Assembly: GCA_021807645.1 (NCBI GenBank)
Contig: JAKBCP010000030.1
Location: 1-7,377, forward strand
Source: a bacterium
Lineage (GTDB): Bacteria; Vulcanimicrobiota; Vulcanimicrobiia; Vulcanimicrobiales; Vulcanimicrobiaceae
Length of the DNA stretch: 7,377 bases
Reading direction: 5' to 3'
How positions within the stretch are numbered: the first letter of the stretch is position 1; every line of letters begins with the position of its first letter. Position numbers and translations under genes: made by a program. Below are positions 1 through 6,864 of this stretch, piece by piece. The notes beneath the pieces were generated by a model, which was given only the letters and a program-made list of their open reading frames with translations, searched no databases and had not been told where the DNA came from.

Positions 1-582
1 GGTTCTCCCCATCGGCGATCCGGGAAAGGCGGCGGCGCGCACGCGCGAGAGCAGGCTATAAAACGGCGAACTTAAATCGCCGCGGATCTCGTTGATGACG
101 GCGCGCCGTTCGATCGCCCACTGTGCGGGTTTGAGATCGAGGTGCGCCATGCGATCGGCTTCAAGCGCGAGCGGGACGGCGACCTTATCGGCCGGAACGA
201 CGAAGTAGAATTCCGTGTAGTCGTAACTCGTCTGCGCGTTCATCTGCGCGCCGAGCCGAGCGGAAATATCGTCGATACCGGCGGCCGAGATGTGCTCCGA
301 ACCGCGGAACATCATGTGCTCGAGCGCGTGGGCGAGGCCGGTTTTCCCGGGCGTCTCGTACAGCGAGCCGAAATCGTACCAAACGCTCGTCTGTACCACC
401 GGCGCCGCTCGGTCGACGGCGACGACGACGCGTAGGCCGTTCTTGAGGCGGATCGTCGAGATTCCGGCATCGCCCGGGCCCTGGTCGTAGGGCGAGGGTG
501 TCGATGCCGCTCGGGCGATCCCGGCAAGCAGCAGCCCGCATGCGGCGGTTAGGAAGAGCGCACGTTGAAGCAATGATTTCAC
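1..582 (-). CDS. Secreted M16-family zinc metallopeptidase, N-terminal part (runs off the left edge)
   Basis: Seen: the minus strand is open from a GTG at 582 to the window edge, giving 194 residues with no stop. Residues 1-26 look like a Sec signal peptide (Lys2, hydrophobic 8-22, then ARAA), so the product is probably exported or periplasmic. The inverted zinc motif HALEH lies at 85-89, with His85 and His89 as ligands and Glu88 as the catalytic base. Glu165, in the stretch AVINEIRG, is 76 residues past His89, where M16 enzymes place the third zinc ligand. Glu158 is the usual second conserved glutamate seven residues earlier. Known of the family: M16 peptidases (pitrilysin, PqqL, processing-peptidase types) degrade peptides, and bacterial forms are about 420-950 residues, so more than half is missing here. 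Start choice: the GTG is the only start that keeps the signal peptide. A TGA lies in frame upstream and no in-frame ATG intervenes. No convincing Shine-Dalgarno site precedes it, so the exact start is less certain than the family. Confidence 0.9.
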   Translation of the reverse strand, partial: MKSLLQRALFLTAACGLLLAGIARAASTPSPYDQGPGDAGISTIRLKNGLRVVVAVDRAAPVVQTSVWYDFGSLYETPGKTGLAHALEHMMFRGSEHISAAGIDDISARLGAQMNAQTSYDYTEFYFVVPADKVAVPLALEADRMAHLDLKPAQWAIERRAVINEIRGDLSSPFYSLLSRVRAAAFPGSPMGRT

Positions 583-641
583 GATAGCAGCATTCGGCGC
601 TGCGGGGCCGCCGTCCGTTCGACGCGAAGCGGGAATTCACG
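583..641. other. Divergent spacer between the M16 peptidase and DUF167 genes
   Basis: These 59 bases separate two genes read outward from here, so promoters for both should lie in or overlap it. I see no convincing -35/-10 pair on either strand. A weak CGGGA ribosome-binding-like stretch lies about seven bases before the plus-strand ATG, and nothing comparable precedes the GTG at 582. Confidence 0.3.
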
Positions 642-953
642 ATGGCAGAGCAGCAGGCGATGACGACGCTTGAAATCAAGGTGAAACCTGGTTCGAAGCG
701 CCCCGGAGTCATTCGCGATGGCGAGCGCCTCCTCGTTGCCGTCGCAGAGCGAGCGGTCGAAGGCGCGGCGAACGAAGCGACGATTGCGGCGCTTGCAAAA
801 GCATTGGGACTCGCGCCCTCGCGCATCGCGCTGCTTCGTGGCCGGCGCGGGAGGATCAAACTCGTCGGCATCTCCGGAATATCCGCAGAGGAACTACGCG
901 GGCGCGTCGAGAGCCTCGGCAATGCTTCAGCGCCGGTCGAAGCTGCGAGGTAG
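642..953 (+). CDS. DUF167 / UPF0235 (YggU-like) family protein
   Basis: This small protein of 103 residues belongs to the DUF167 (UPF0235, YggU) family, whose biochemical function is not established. Seen: the family's beta-strand signature VKPGSKR at 14-20, the EGAANEA stretch at 40-46 leading into the helix LAKALGL, and the glycine/basic stretch at 67-73 (GRRGRIK). In known members these form a compact mixed alpha/beta fold. About 100 residues is the usual length. The ATG at 642 is taken as the start. A second in-frame ATG at 660 (residue 7, MTTLEIKVKP) lies closer to where the family usually begins and could be the true start, with GCAGG just before it. No signal peptide or membrane segment is visible, so it should be cytoplasmic. 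It is the only plus-strand gene in the left part and ends seven bases from the stop of the convergent DUF5694 gene. YggU genes often sit beside yggT or cell-division genes; here they do not. Confidence 0.88.
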   Translation: MAEQQAMTTLEIKVKPGSKRPGVIRDGERLLVAVAERAVEGAANEATIAALAKALGLAPSRIALLRGRRGRIKLVGISGISAEELRGRVESLGNASAPVEAAR

Positions 954-960
954 GCGCCGG

Positions 961-1788
961 CTACTGCGCCGATCTCAACATCAGGTATTGCAGCGGGTCG
1001 ACGTCCACAAGATTGGGATTGAGGCGGACGAACTCGCGCAAGAGGTATTCGTGGCCCTGTCCCATCAGCACGACGACGCGATCGCCGGGGCGGATGACGC
1101 TGAGGATATTCGAGAAAATATAGCAATTTCGAGTGTACCATTGCGCCACGTACATGCTTCCCGCATCGTCGGCGCGCCGTCCCATGCCGTCGAAGATGCT
1201 GTACCAAGATGCGTTCGCTCGGATCGATTTCGTGGTATTGAGGAATCGTAATTCGTCGAGATACGTGCCGTGGATCTGCAAGGAAGCGTCGTGCGCGATC
1301 ATCGCTTGCGATGGGGGATCGCTCACGCCTCGAAAATGCGTCTTCAAATAGGAATCGATACGTTTTCCGGCCGGCGAAGCATCGCTATAGATCGAGTGAC
1401 CCCAGGTGTCGATCGGATAGATTGCCGGATCGCCGGAAATCTTCGCGAGCTTATACCCGTATTGATAGGCCTCGTCGGCAGGCAACGAAAAGCGCCCGGC
1501 GAGATACTGCCGATACCGGCGTTCGTACTTCGGGTTGCCGAAGGGCTCCTCGATCAGCACTTTTGTGGGATGAAAACGCGCGAGCCGATCGACGACCGCC
1601 GCAATTTGTGCCTGACGCTTCGCTGAGAGCGGGCTATCGGTATATACGCTATTGTGGATGTCTCGTCGTGCCACGAGGTGCGTGATGCCGACGATCATCA
1701 CCTGTGCCTTCGGAGGCTGGGCGGCGCGCGCGACCGTGCCGACGAGCGAAAGAAGGAGCGCGAGAGACAGAATGCGAGTTCTTTTCAT
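961..1788 (-). CDS. Secreted DUF5694-family protein
   Basis: This 275-residue protein resembles the DUF5694 family, which has no assigned function that I know of. Seen: a clear Sec signal peptide at 1-22 (KRTR, then a leucine-rich core, then ARA), so the mature protein is probably periplasmic or secreted. After it come a strand ending in the GITHL motif at 34-38, VLIEEP at 77-82, and near the C-terminus RVVVLMGQGHEYLLRE at 237-252. A glycine-histidine motif at each end, with an acidic pair after the second strand, is the general pattern of this family and recalls TraB/TIKI-like proteins. A metal or catalytic role for His37, Glu80/81 and His246 is inference only. Start: the ATG follows GGAGGAAAG, a strong ribosome-binding site. 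Its G+C is about 57% by hand count, below sampled lines of the adjacent lipase gene (about two thirds). It is the last gene of the minus-strand run, with 101 bases separating it from the lipase gene. Confidence 0.78.
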   Translation of the reverse strand: MKRTRILSLALLLSLVGTVARAAQPPKAQVMIVGITHLVARRDIHNSVYTDSPLSAKRQAQIAAVVDRLARFHPTKVLIEEPFGNPKYERRYRQYLAGRFSLPADEAYQYGYKLAKISGDPAIYPIDTWGHSIYSDASPAGKRIDSYLKTHFRGVSDPPSQAMIAHDASLQIHGTYLDELRFLNTTKSIRANASWYSIFDGMGRRADDAGSMYVAQWYTRNCYIFSNILSVIRPGDRVVVLMGQGHEYLLREFVRLNPNLVDVDPLQYLMLRSAQ

Positions 1789-1889
1789 CTTTCCTCCGGG
1801 TCGGTGGTTTTTTTGCAGCAGCCGAGCGTACCGCTGGAGTCACGTGTTTCGCCGTCTGATTCCTTCCGATCGAACGTTTCGTTTGCGGG
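1789..1889 (-). other. Spacer upstream of the DUF5694 gene, with Shine-Dalgarno site and A-tract
   Basis: Read on the minus strand, these 101 bases run from the lipase stop codon to the DUF5694 start. They hold a strong Shine-Dalgarno stretch, GGAGGAAA (1797-1790), directly before the ATG, and a run of seven A (1814-1808) upstream of it. The spacer is long enough to carry a separate promoter, but I cannot pick out a convincing -35/-10 pair. The homopolymer reads as A on the transcribed sense of both flanking genes, so it is not a rho-independent terminator tail for the lipase. Confidence 0.35.
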
Positions 1890-3065
1890 TCACGGGACAT
1901 CGCCGCACGACGAGTGCGCGGGGGCTCCCGCGAAGCGCGCCGCAACCCATTGCAGGACGGCGGGCTGCGCCGTTTGCAGAATGCTGTCATGCGTGCCGCC
2001 GGGTATCGAGCGCAGCCCGACGTTGCCTCCGAGGAGGCATATCTGCGCGCGGAGATCCGCGGTCGCCGCCGGCCCGACGAGTTTATCGGCGCTGCCCTGC
2101 ACGAGCAAGAGTGGGACGCGCGGCATCAATCGTCCGGGATCGTTTCGGCGGAAATCGGCGAGCAGCGGGCCGATCGCGAGCGGATGGCGGAAGTACCGAT
2201 CGGTCGGTGTTGCGCTCCACCACAAATCGCGCATCAACGCACCGGCGCAACGATGCTGGAGTTCGGGTTGGTGCCGTAAGGCCGCAGGACTGAGCACGCG
2301 CGTTAAATCGATCGAGGGATCTGCGAGACCGATTCCTTCGATCATCATGGCGACGAGCGGAAGGATCGGGCTCGCACTCGTGGATTGCGCCATGATCTGC
2401 AGAGAGCGAGCGATATGCGAGGCCGGTGCGTAGGCGACGGCGCCGACGAGATCGAGATGCGGTGCCCAACTCGGTGCTCTCGCTGCCGCTGCGATAGCGG
2501 CGGTGCCGCCCTCGGAGTGTCCCATGACGATCCATCGTCGCCCGATCGCAGGATCGATCGTGCGCGCCGCGCGAACGATGTCGGTAAGATCGTGCGTCGA
2601 TGCGACGGCATCGAAATAGGGATGGATTCCCGGCGTTCCTTCGCCTTCATAATCGGTCTGCGCGACGGCGTACCCGGCACGTAGCCATTCGGCGAGCATG
2701 CGCTGCTCGACGTTGGGAATCGGATCGCGCGATGGAGCACACTTTGGGGCGTTTCCGGTCGTTCCGTGCGCCCAACTCACGATCGGCCAGCCGCCGGGCG
2801 GGGGATTCCCGCGAGGTATCGCGAGCGTTCCCGAGACCGCGACGCGTCGTCCGAGCGGATTGCGGGTGATGTAGAGCAGCAACAGATTTCGCGCGGCGCC
2901 GGGAATCGCCGCGCCGTCGCGCAGCGGGCGTTGCCGGAGAAGCGTCCCGGGTGGCCCCGGCGGAAGAGGCGATGGTATCGAGTAGTCGGCGTTCATCGGC
3001 GACGGCTGCGCCGCCACGAGTGCGAGCGATACAATCGCTGCGGCGAGCGAGCGGCGAAACCACAT
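1890..3065 (-). CDS. Secreted alpha/beta hydrolase, secretory lipase-like
   Basis: This 391-residue protein is an alpha/beta-fold serine hydrolase resembling the secretory lipase (LIP) family. Seen: a signal peptide at about 1-20 (WFRR, then a hydrophobic Ala/Leu/Val core), oxyanion-hole-like WAHGTTG at 98-104, AGYAVAQTDYEGEG at 130-143, and the nucleophile elbow GHSEGG at 182-187 (Ser184). Asp327, in VQGSADKLV, and His359, in PGGTHD, complete a Ser-Asp-His triad in the right order and spacing. Four cysteines (109, 273, 343, 387) could form disulfides in the exported protein. Known of the family: carboxylic-ester hydrolysis, often of lipids. The substrate here cannot be told. Start choice: the ATG at 3065 has GGAGGAA (3078-3072) six bases upstream and opens directly into the signal peptide. 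The frame stays open to an ATG at 3176, but that would overlap the formiminotransferase gene and bury the signal peptide. The gene lies 64 bases downstream of the formiminotransferase gene. Confidence 0.88.
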   Translation of the reverse strand: MWFRRSLAAAIVSLALVAAQPSPMNADYSIPSPLPPGPPGTLLRQRPLRDGAAIPGAARNLLLLYITRNPLGRRVAVSGTLAIPRGNPPPGGWPIVSWAHGTTGNAPKCAPSRDPIPNVEQRMLAEWLRAGYAVAQTDYEGEGTPGIHPYFDAVASTHDLTDIVRAARTIDPAIGRRWIVMGHSEGGTAAIAAAARAPSWAPHLDLVGAVAYAPASHIARSLQIMAQSTSASPILPLVAMMIEGIGLADPSIDLTRVLSPAALRHQPELQHRCAGALMRDLWWSATPTDRYFRHPLAIGPLLADFRRNDPGRLMPRVPLLLVQGSADKLVGPAATADLRAQICLLGGNVGLRSIPGGTHDSILQTAQPAVLQWVAARFAGAPAHSSCGDVP

Positions 3066-3071
3066 TCTCTG

Positions 3072-3078
3072 TTCCTCC
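3072..3078 (-). promoter_or_regulatory. Shine-Dalgarno site deciding the lipase start
   Basis: GGAGGAA on the minus strand lies six bases before the ATG at 3065. It settles the start against the longer in-frame reading that begins at 3176 inside the upstream gene. Confidence 0.75.
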
Positions 3079-3129
3079 ACAACAGCGATATTTCGCGAGG
3101 AACGCGTCGCCTCCCGGCCGCAGCAAAAT

Positions 3130-3987
3130 CTACGGATCGTAGCGATCCTCGAGCAAGAAGAACTCCGCGACGGCATCGTCGAGCGCGGCGCGCGGCAGCA
3201 GGCCGATCAGTTCGCCGTTCCCGAGCGCGATGCCGCGCTTTGCCGCCGCTGCTGCGGCGCTGCGACGCACCTGCAACGGTGAGGTTACGCGATATTGCGT
3301 GATATTGAACGAGAGTTGGACGCGTCCGTCGTCGAGCCGAAATGCAAGCGCACGGATTCCCGGGAGGCCGCCGTCGCGTTCGCGCAGCTCTGCGGCGATC
3401 GCTTTTCCGGCCGTGAGATCCTCACTTTCGAGTTCGATGTTCCAGGCGACGAGTATCTCGCGCGCGCCGACCGCAATCGCGCCGGCGCTCGGATGCGCCG
3501 CGATATCGCCGAGATCGGGGCGGTCGTTACGGGCAAAGCGTCCCGGGAGCCCTTCGAAGCCGTCGCGCCGCGCATTTGCCAGCAGTCGACGCTCCGGAAT
3601 CAGCGCCGCTTCGCCGTAGAGAAAACTCGGAATCCCTTCGCGTTCCCAAATCGCTCGCGCCGCTTTACGCGCCAGCGCGACGGCCTCGGCCATCGGGGTG
3701 TCGTGCAGCGGAACGAAAGGTAGCACGTCGAGCGCGCCGATGCGCGGGTGGAGGCCGCTATGGCGGCGCAGGTCGATCCGTTCGCGCGCGACGCGCGCGA
3801 GTGCAAGCGCTGCATCGAGGAGCGTCGTTGCATCGCCGACGATCGTCAGGACGCTGCGATGATGCGCCGCATCGGAACTGCGGTCGAGAACGCGCGCTCC
3901 GGTAGCTTCGACGGCCTCGACGGCTTCGCGAATAGTCTCGGGGTTACGCCCCTCGGAGAGATTCGGAACGAGTTCGAAGAGATGCAT
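3130..3987 (-). CDS. ftcD: Glutamate formiminotransferase (stand-alone formiminotransferase domain)
   Basis: The predicted role is transfer of the formimino group between N-formimino-L-glutamate and tetrahydrofolate in the cytoplasm, linking histidine breakdown to one-carbon metabolism. Seen over 285 residues: VPNLSEGR at 7-14, HHRSVLTIVG at 42-51, the signature GLHPRIGALDVLPF at 78-91 (His80 corresponds to the catalytic histidine of the mammalian enzyme), PSAGAIAVGAREILVAWN at 166-183, and the C-terminal GNGELIGLLP at 256-265. The length matches the N- plus C-terminal formiminotransferase subdomains. No cyclodeaminase domain follows, unlike the bifunctional animal enzyme. Its ATG is six bases after the radA stop, and the GGGATAGG overlapping that stop can act as ribosome-binding site, so the two genes are probably cotranscribed. 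No other histidine-utilisation gene is in view. Stand-alone members of this family in bacteria without a hut pathway may have another folate role, so the exact substrate is inferred from the family. Confidence 0.88.
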   Translation of the reverse strand: MHLFELVPNLSEGRNPETIREAVEAVEATGARVLDRSSDAAHHRSVLTIVGDATTLLDAALALARVARERIDLRRHSGLHPRIGALDVLPFVPLHDTPMAEAVALARKAARAIWEREGIPSFLYGEAALIPERRLLANARRDGFEGLPGRFARNDRPDLGDIAAHPSAGAIAVGAREILVAWNIELESEDLTAGKAIAAELRERDGGLPGIRALAFRLDDGRVQLSFNITQYRVTSPLQVRRSAAAAAAKRGIALGNGELIGLLPRAALDDAVAEFFLLEDRYDP

Positions 3988-3993
3988 GCGTAC

Positions 3994-5301
3994 CTATCCC
4001 AGCACCTCGGCGATCGCACTGCCGATATCCGGGAAACGCTCGGCGCTGATGTGCGTGCCATATCCGAGCCGTTTCGCTTCGGCAGCGCGACGCGTCGCGG
4101 CGTTCACCGCGCGTATCTCGCCCGAGAGACCGAGTTCGCCGTACGCGACGATCTCCGACGCGATCGGCCGATCCCGTAACGAGGATGCGATCGCGAGTGC
4201 GATGCCGAGATCGGCTGCCGGTTCGCTGACGCGCAGACCGCCGGCGACCGATGCATAGACGTCGTGCGAACCCAGCAGCATGCCGAGCCTCCGCTCGAGG
4301 ACGGCGATGATCATTGCAAGGCGCGCCGGGTCGAGATTGTTGGCGAGTCGGCGCGGCGTTCCGAAACTTGTCTCGCCGACGAGCGCCTGCACCTCGACGA
4401 GTACCGGCCGCGATCCGAGAATCGATGCGACGACGCAACTGCCGCTCGGGCGCGCGCCGCGCCCGGCGAGAAAAATCTCCGAAGGGTTGGAGACGTCGTG
4501 GAGGCCGTCATCGTGCATGGAGAAGACGCAGATCTCGTCGATCGAACCGAACCGATTCTTATAGGCGCGGAGGATGCGATAGTCGCCTTGGAGATCGCCC
4601 TCAAAATAGAGGACGGTATCGACGAGATGTTCGAGCAGGCGCGGGCCGGCGATACTGCCGTCTTTGGTAACGTGTCCGACGATAAAGGTCGCGCAGCCGG
4701 TTCGCTTCGAGTACTCGACGAGTGCTTGCGTGCAGTCGCGTACCTGACCGACGCTTCCGGCGTAGCTCTCGCTCTCGGGCAGACGCACCGTTTGGATCGA
4801 GTCGACGATCATCGCACGTGGCCCGATACGCTCGGCGGCATCGAGCACGGCGTGGAGATCGGTCTCCGGGAAGAGCAGCAACGGCGAATCGATCTTCAAT
4901 CGCGCGGCCCGTAATTTTACTTGCGCCGCCGACTCCTCTCCGCAAATATAGAGGACGGGACCGTTGCGTTGAAGGCGCGCGGCGATCTGCAACAGCAGCG
5001 TCGATTTTCCCGCACCCGGCGGGCCGCCGACGAGCGTGACGCTACCGGGAACGATACCGCCGCCGAGGACGACGTCGAACTCCGGCAAGCCGGTGGTGAT
5101 GCGATCGTGATGCGCGCTCTCGACCTCGTGCAGCGGAATCGGCACCGTCGCCGACCCGCGCACGTTGCGTAACGGGCGCGACGCCTCGCGCGGCCGTTCT
5201 TCGAAGGTATTCCAAGCGGAGCACTGCGGGCAACGCCCGAGCCAGCGCGCGGACTCAAATCCGCAGGCGCTGCAGAAAAAGACCGCTCGTGTTTTGGCCA
5301 T
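3994..5301 (-). CDS. radA: DNA repair / recombination protein RadA (Sms)
   Basis: RadA is a RecA-related, DnaB-like ATPase that drives branch migration and helps process recombination intermediates on DNA. Seen over 435 residues: an N-terminal C4 zinc finger (Cys10, Cys13, Cys24, Cys27; FFCSACG and GRCPQC), the Walker A motif GGPPGAGKST at 92-101 with Lys99, a Walker B-like AMIVDSIQT at 163-171 (Asp167), and the RadA-specific KNRFGS motif at 248-253. A C-terminal Lon-protease-like domain runs from about 345 to the end, with DVYASVAGG at 347-355 and GELGLSGEIRAV at 388-399. The length is near the usual 450-460, with a slightly short C-terminus. Start choice: the ATG at 5301 places the zinc finger where the family has it. 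The frame remains open upstream to 5847, but that would run antisense through the crtI gene. A weak purine-rich GAAGAGAG precedes the start. The gene diverges from crtI and leads the minus-strand run. Confidence 0.96.
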   Translation of the reverse strand: MAKTRAVFFCSACGFESARWLGRCPQCSAWNTFEERPREASRPLRNVRGSATVPIPLHEVESAHHDRITTGLPEFDVVLGGGIVPGSVTLVGGPPGAGKSTLLLQIAARLQRNGPVLYICGEESAAQVKLRAARLKIDSPLLLFPETDLHAVLDAAERIGPRAMIVDSIQTVRLPESESYAGSVGQVRDCTQALVEYSKRTGCATFIVGHVTKDGSIAGPRLLEHLVDTVLYFEGDLQGDYRILRAYKNRFGSIDEICVFSMHDDGLHDVSNPSEIFLAGRGARPSGSCVVASILGSRPVLVEVQALVGETSFGTPRRLANNLDPARLAMIIAVLERRLGMLLGSHDVYASVAGGLRVSEPAADLGIALAIASSLRDRPIASEIVAYGELGLSGEIRAVNAATRRAAEAKRLGYGTHISAERFPDIGSAIAEVLG

Positions 5302-5385
5302 CGTCGGGCTCTCTTCGCGCGCGCGAGCCGAGCGTCCCGTGCGCCGGGCAACCGCAGGCGCGGCGCGCGGGTTACCGCGTGCGGA
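5302..5385. other. Divergent spacer between radA and the carotenoid genes
   Basis: These 84 very GC-rich bases separate the radA start (minus strand) from the crtI start (plus strand), so both promoters should lie here or just inside the genes. I cannot identify a convincing -35/-10 pair. An imperfect inverted repeat occupies 5347-5376: left arm GG-C-AACC-GC, right arm GC-G-GGTT-A-CC, with one mismatch, one bulge and an 11-base GC-rich loop. It ends nine bases before the crtI ATG, so it could fold in the crtI leader or be an operator. Neither is demonstrated. Confidence 0.35.
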
Positions 5386-6864
5386 ATGAACGCAGCGTCG
5401 CCGAGACACATCGTTATCGTCGGGGCCGGGGTCGCCGGGTTGACCGCCGCGGCGCTCTTGGCGCATCGCGGCTATCGAGTGAGCCTTTTCGAAAAGCAGA
5501 GCGTTCCCGGTGGGCGCGCCGCCTCGATGACCGAGGAGGGCTTTACCTTCGATCTCGGTCCGACGTTGTTGTTTATGCCCGACGTCTATCGCGAGACCTT
5601 TGCGCTTTGGGGTGGCGATTTCGACCGAGAAGTGCCGATGCAGCGCCTGCGCCCGAACTATCGGTTGAATTACGCTGACGGCAAAACGCTGGAAATCTCG
5701 CCCCTGCTCTCCGAGACGATGCGATCGCTCGAACGTTTTGCGCCGGGCTCGAGCCGCGGATTTCTGCGTTATCTTGCCGATGCAGCCGACGCTTATCAGC
5801 GCTCGCGGCGCCTCTTCGTCGGCGAACGCATTCGCTCGTTTCGGCACTTTCTATCGAAAGAGCGAATCGCGGCGCTCTTCGCTACCGGCGCGTTTCGGCG
5901 GTTGGGCGCGCAGTCAGAGCGCAGTTTCGGGGATCCACGCGTTGCGGGTGCGTTCTCCTTCCAGTCGATGTATCTGGGTATGTCGCCGTTCGATGCTCCG
6001 CTGCTCTATCGCTTGTTGCTGTTCACCGAACTCGGCGAAGGCATTTTCTTTCCGCAGGGAGGGATCGGGGCGCTTCCACGCGCGCTCGACCGTGCGGCGC
6101 GCGGCAACGGGGCGCAGATTCGATACGCGACGGAGATTGCCGCGGTCGAACGCAACGGCGCGTCCGTCGTCGCGGTGCGCACGGCCGAGGGCGAGCGCGT
6201 TGCATGCGATGCCGTGCTCCTCAACGCCGATCTCCCGTATGCCTACGATCGTTTGCTCGGCGAACCGAAGCATCGATCGTTACGCATGCGCCATACCCCC
6301 TCGGCGTTGCTTGTGTACGCAGCGCTCGAGGAGCGATACGACGATTTGCTCCATCATGAATTTCTCATGCCCGCCGATCTCCGCGCGACCTGCGACGATA
6401 TTTTTCGACGCGGACGGATTCCCGAGGATCCGGCGATCTATCTGTGTGCTCCCGGCGCCACCGACCCAACGATGGCTCCGACGGGGAAAGAGGCGCTCTA
6501 CCTCTTGGTCCCCGCTCCGTCGCTGCTCGGCGTCGTCGACTGGGCGGGCGAGCGCGACGCGATCGTCGATCGAGCGCTTCGGATCGTCGAGGAACGACGC
6601 TTACCCGGGCTGCGGTCGCGTATTCGCTGGGTGCGTTCGCGGACGCCGCTGGAGTTTCAAGACGAGCTCTCGCTGAATTTCGGGTCGGCGTTCGGCCTGT
6701 CGCACGATATTCTGCAGATCGGTCCGATGCGTCCCGATAATCGCCACGCGACCCTAAAAAATTGCTACTTCGTCGGAGCGTCGACGCGCCCGGCGACGGG
6801 GCTTCCGCTCGTGACGCTCGGTGCCGTGCAGAGCGTCGAACGGATCTGCGAGGAGCTTGGGTGA
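5386..6864 (+). CDS. crtI: CrtI-type FAD-dependent carotenoid desaturase (phytoene desaturase family)
   Basis: The predicted role is stepwise desaturation of phytoene or a related C30/C40 polyene at the membrane, using FAD, to give coloured carotenoids. Seen over 492 residues: the dinucleotide-binding motif IVIVGAGVAGLTAA at 9-22 with Glu36 after the second strand, PGGRA at 41-45, FDLGPTLL at 55-62, and FFPQGGIGALPRAL at 221-234. The C-terminal half carries the CrtI pattern FGLSHDILQ at 436-444, MRPDNRH at 448-454, and the FAD/substrate signature from 461 to 483 (YFVGASTRPATGLP and onward). Length and C-terminus fit CrtI/CrtN better than the shorter squalene-associated HpnE. Phytoene, dehydrosqualene or another substrate cannot be distinguished by eye. 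Start: the FAD motif begins at residue 9, which fixes the ATG, although no clear Shine-Dalgarno site precedes it. The stop overlaps the start of the synthase gene, so the pair is surely one operon. The signature has Ala470 where many relatives have glycine (RPATGLP). Confidence 0.9.
   Translation: MNAASPRHIVIVGAGVAGLTAAALLAHRGYRVSLFEKQSVPGGRAASMTEEGFTFDLGPTLLFMPDVYRETFALWGGDFDREVPMQRLRPNYRLNYADGKTLEISPLLSETMRSLERFAPGSSRGFLRYLADAADAYQRSRRLFVGERIRSFRHFLSKERIAALFATGAFRRLGAQSERSFGDPRVAGAFSFQSMYLGMSPFDAPLLYRLLLFTELGEGIFFPQGGIGALPRALDRAARGNGAQIRYATEIAAVERNGASVVAVRTAEGERVACDAVLLNADLPYAYDRLLGEPKHRSLRMRHTPSALLVYAALEERYDDLLHHEFLMPADLRATCDDIFRRGRIPEDPAIYLCAPGATDPTMAPTGKEALYLLVPAPSLLGVVDWAGERDAIVDRALRIVEERRLPGLRSRIRWVRSRTPLEFQDELSLNFGSAFGLSHDILQIGPMRPDNRHATLKNCYFVGASTRPATGLPLVTLGAVQSVERICEELG
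6851..6855 (+). promoter_or_regulatory. Shine-Dalgarno site for the phytoene synthase GTG start
   Basis: AGGAG inside the last codons of crtI lies five bases before the GTG at 6861. It supports this non-ATG start over the next in-frame GTG at 6888. Confidence 0.65.

Noticed and set aside
948..970. Possible bidirectional terminator at the DUF167/DUF5694 tail-to-tail junction
   Set aside because: Short pairings exist (GTAG with CTAC, or GGCGC at 953-957 with GCGCC at 966-970), but stems are only four or five pairs and no T-tract follows on either strand.
185..1207. Long minus-strand open frame of 340 codons across the M16, DUF167 and DUF5694 regions
   Set aside because: It crosses three well-supported genes in other frames. 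Its translation is arginine- and serine-rich low-complexity with no domain, as expected for a shadow frame in GC-rich DNA.
1808..1814. Run of seven T as a rho-independent terminator
   Set aside because: No stable GC hairpin precedes it on the plus strand, no plus-strand gene ends there, and it reads as A for the minus-strand genes around it.
1654..2433. Long plus-strand open frames (213 and 259 codons) antisense to the lipase gene
   Set aside because: They run opposite a gene with a complete catalytic triad, signal peptide and strong ribosome-binding site. Their translations show no recognisable motif.
3066..3176. N-terminal extension of the lipase frame to an ATG at 3176
   Set aside because: It would overlap the end of the formiminotransferase gene and place the signal peptide internally. 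The ATG at 3065 has a strong Shine-Dalgarno site.
5302..5847. N-terminal extension of the radA frame by 182 codons
   Set aside because: The extension lies antisense to crtI and adds no RadA homology. The zinc finger marks the true N-terminus just after the ATG at 5301.
5738..6676. 312-codon plus-strand open frame inside crtI
   Set aside because: It is an alternative frame within a gene whose FAD-binding and C-terminal CrtI motifs are continuous in the other frame. Its translation is rich in Arg, Ser and Cys with no domain.
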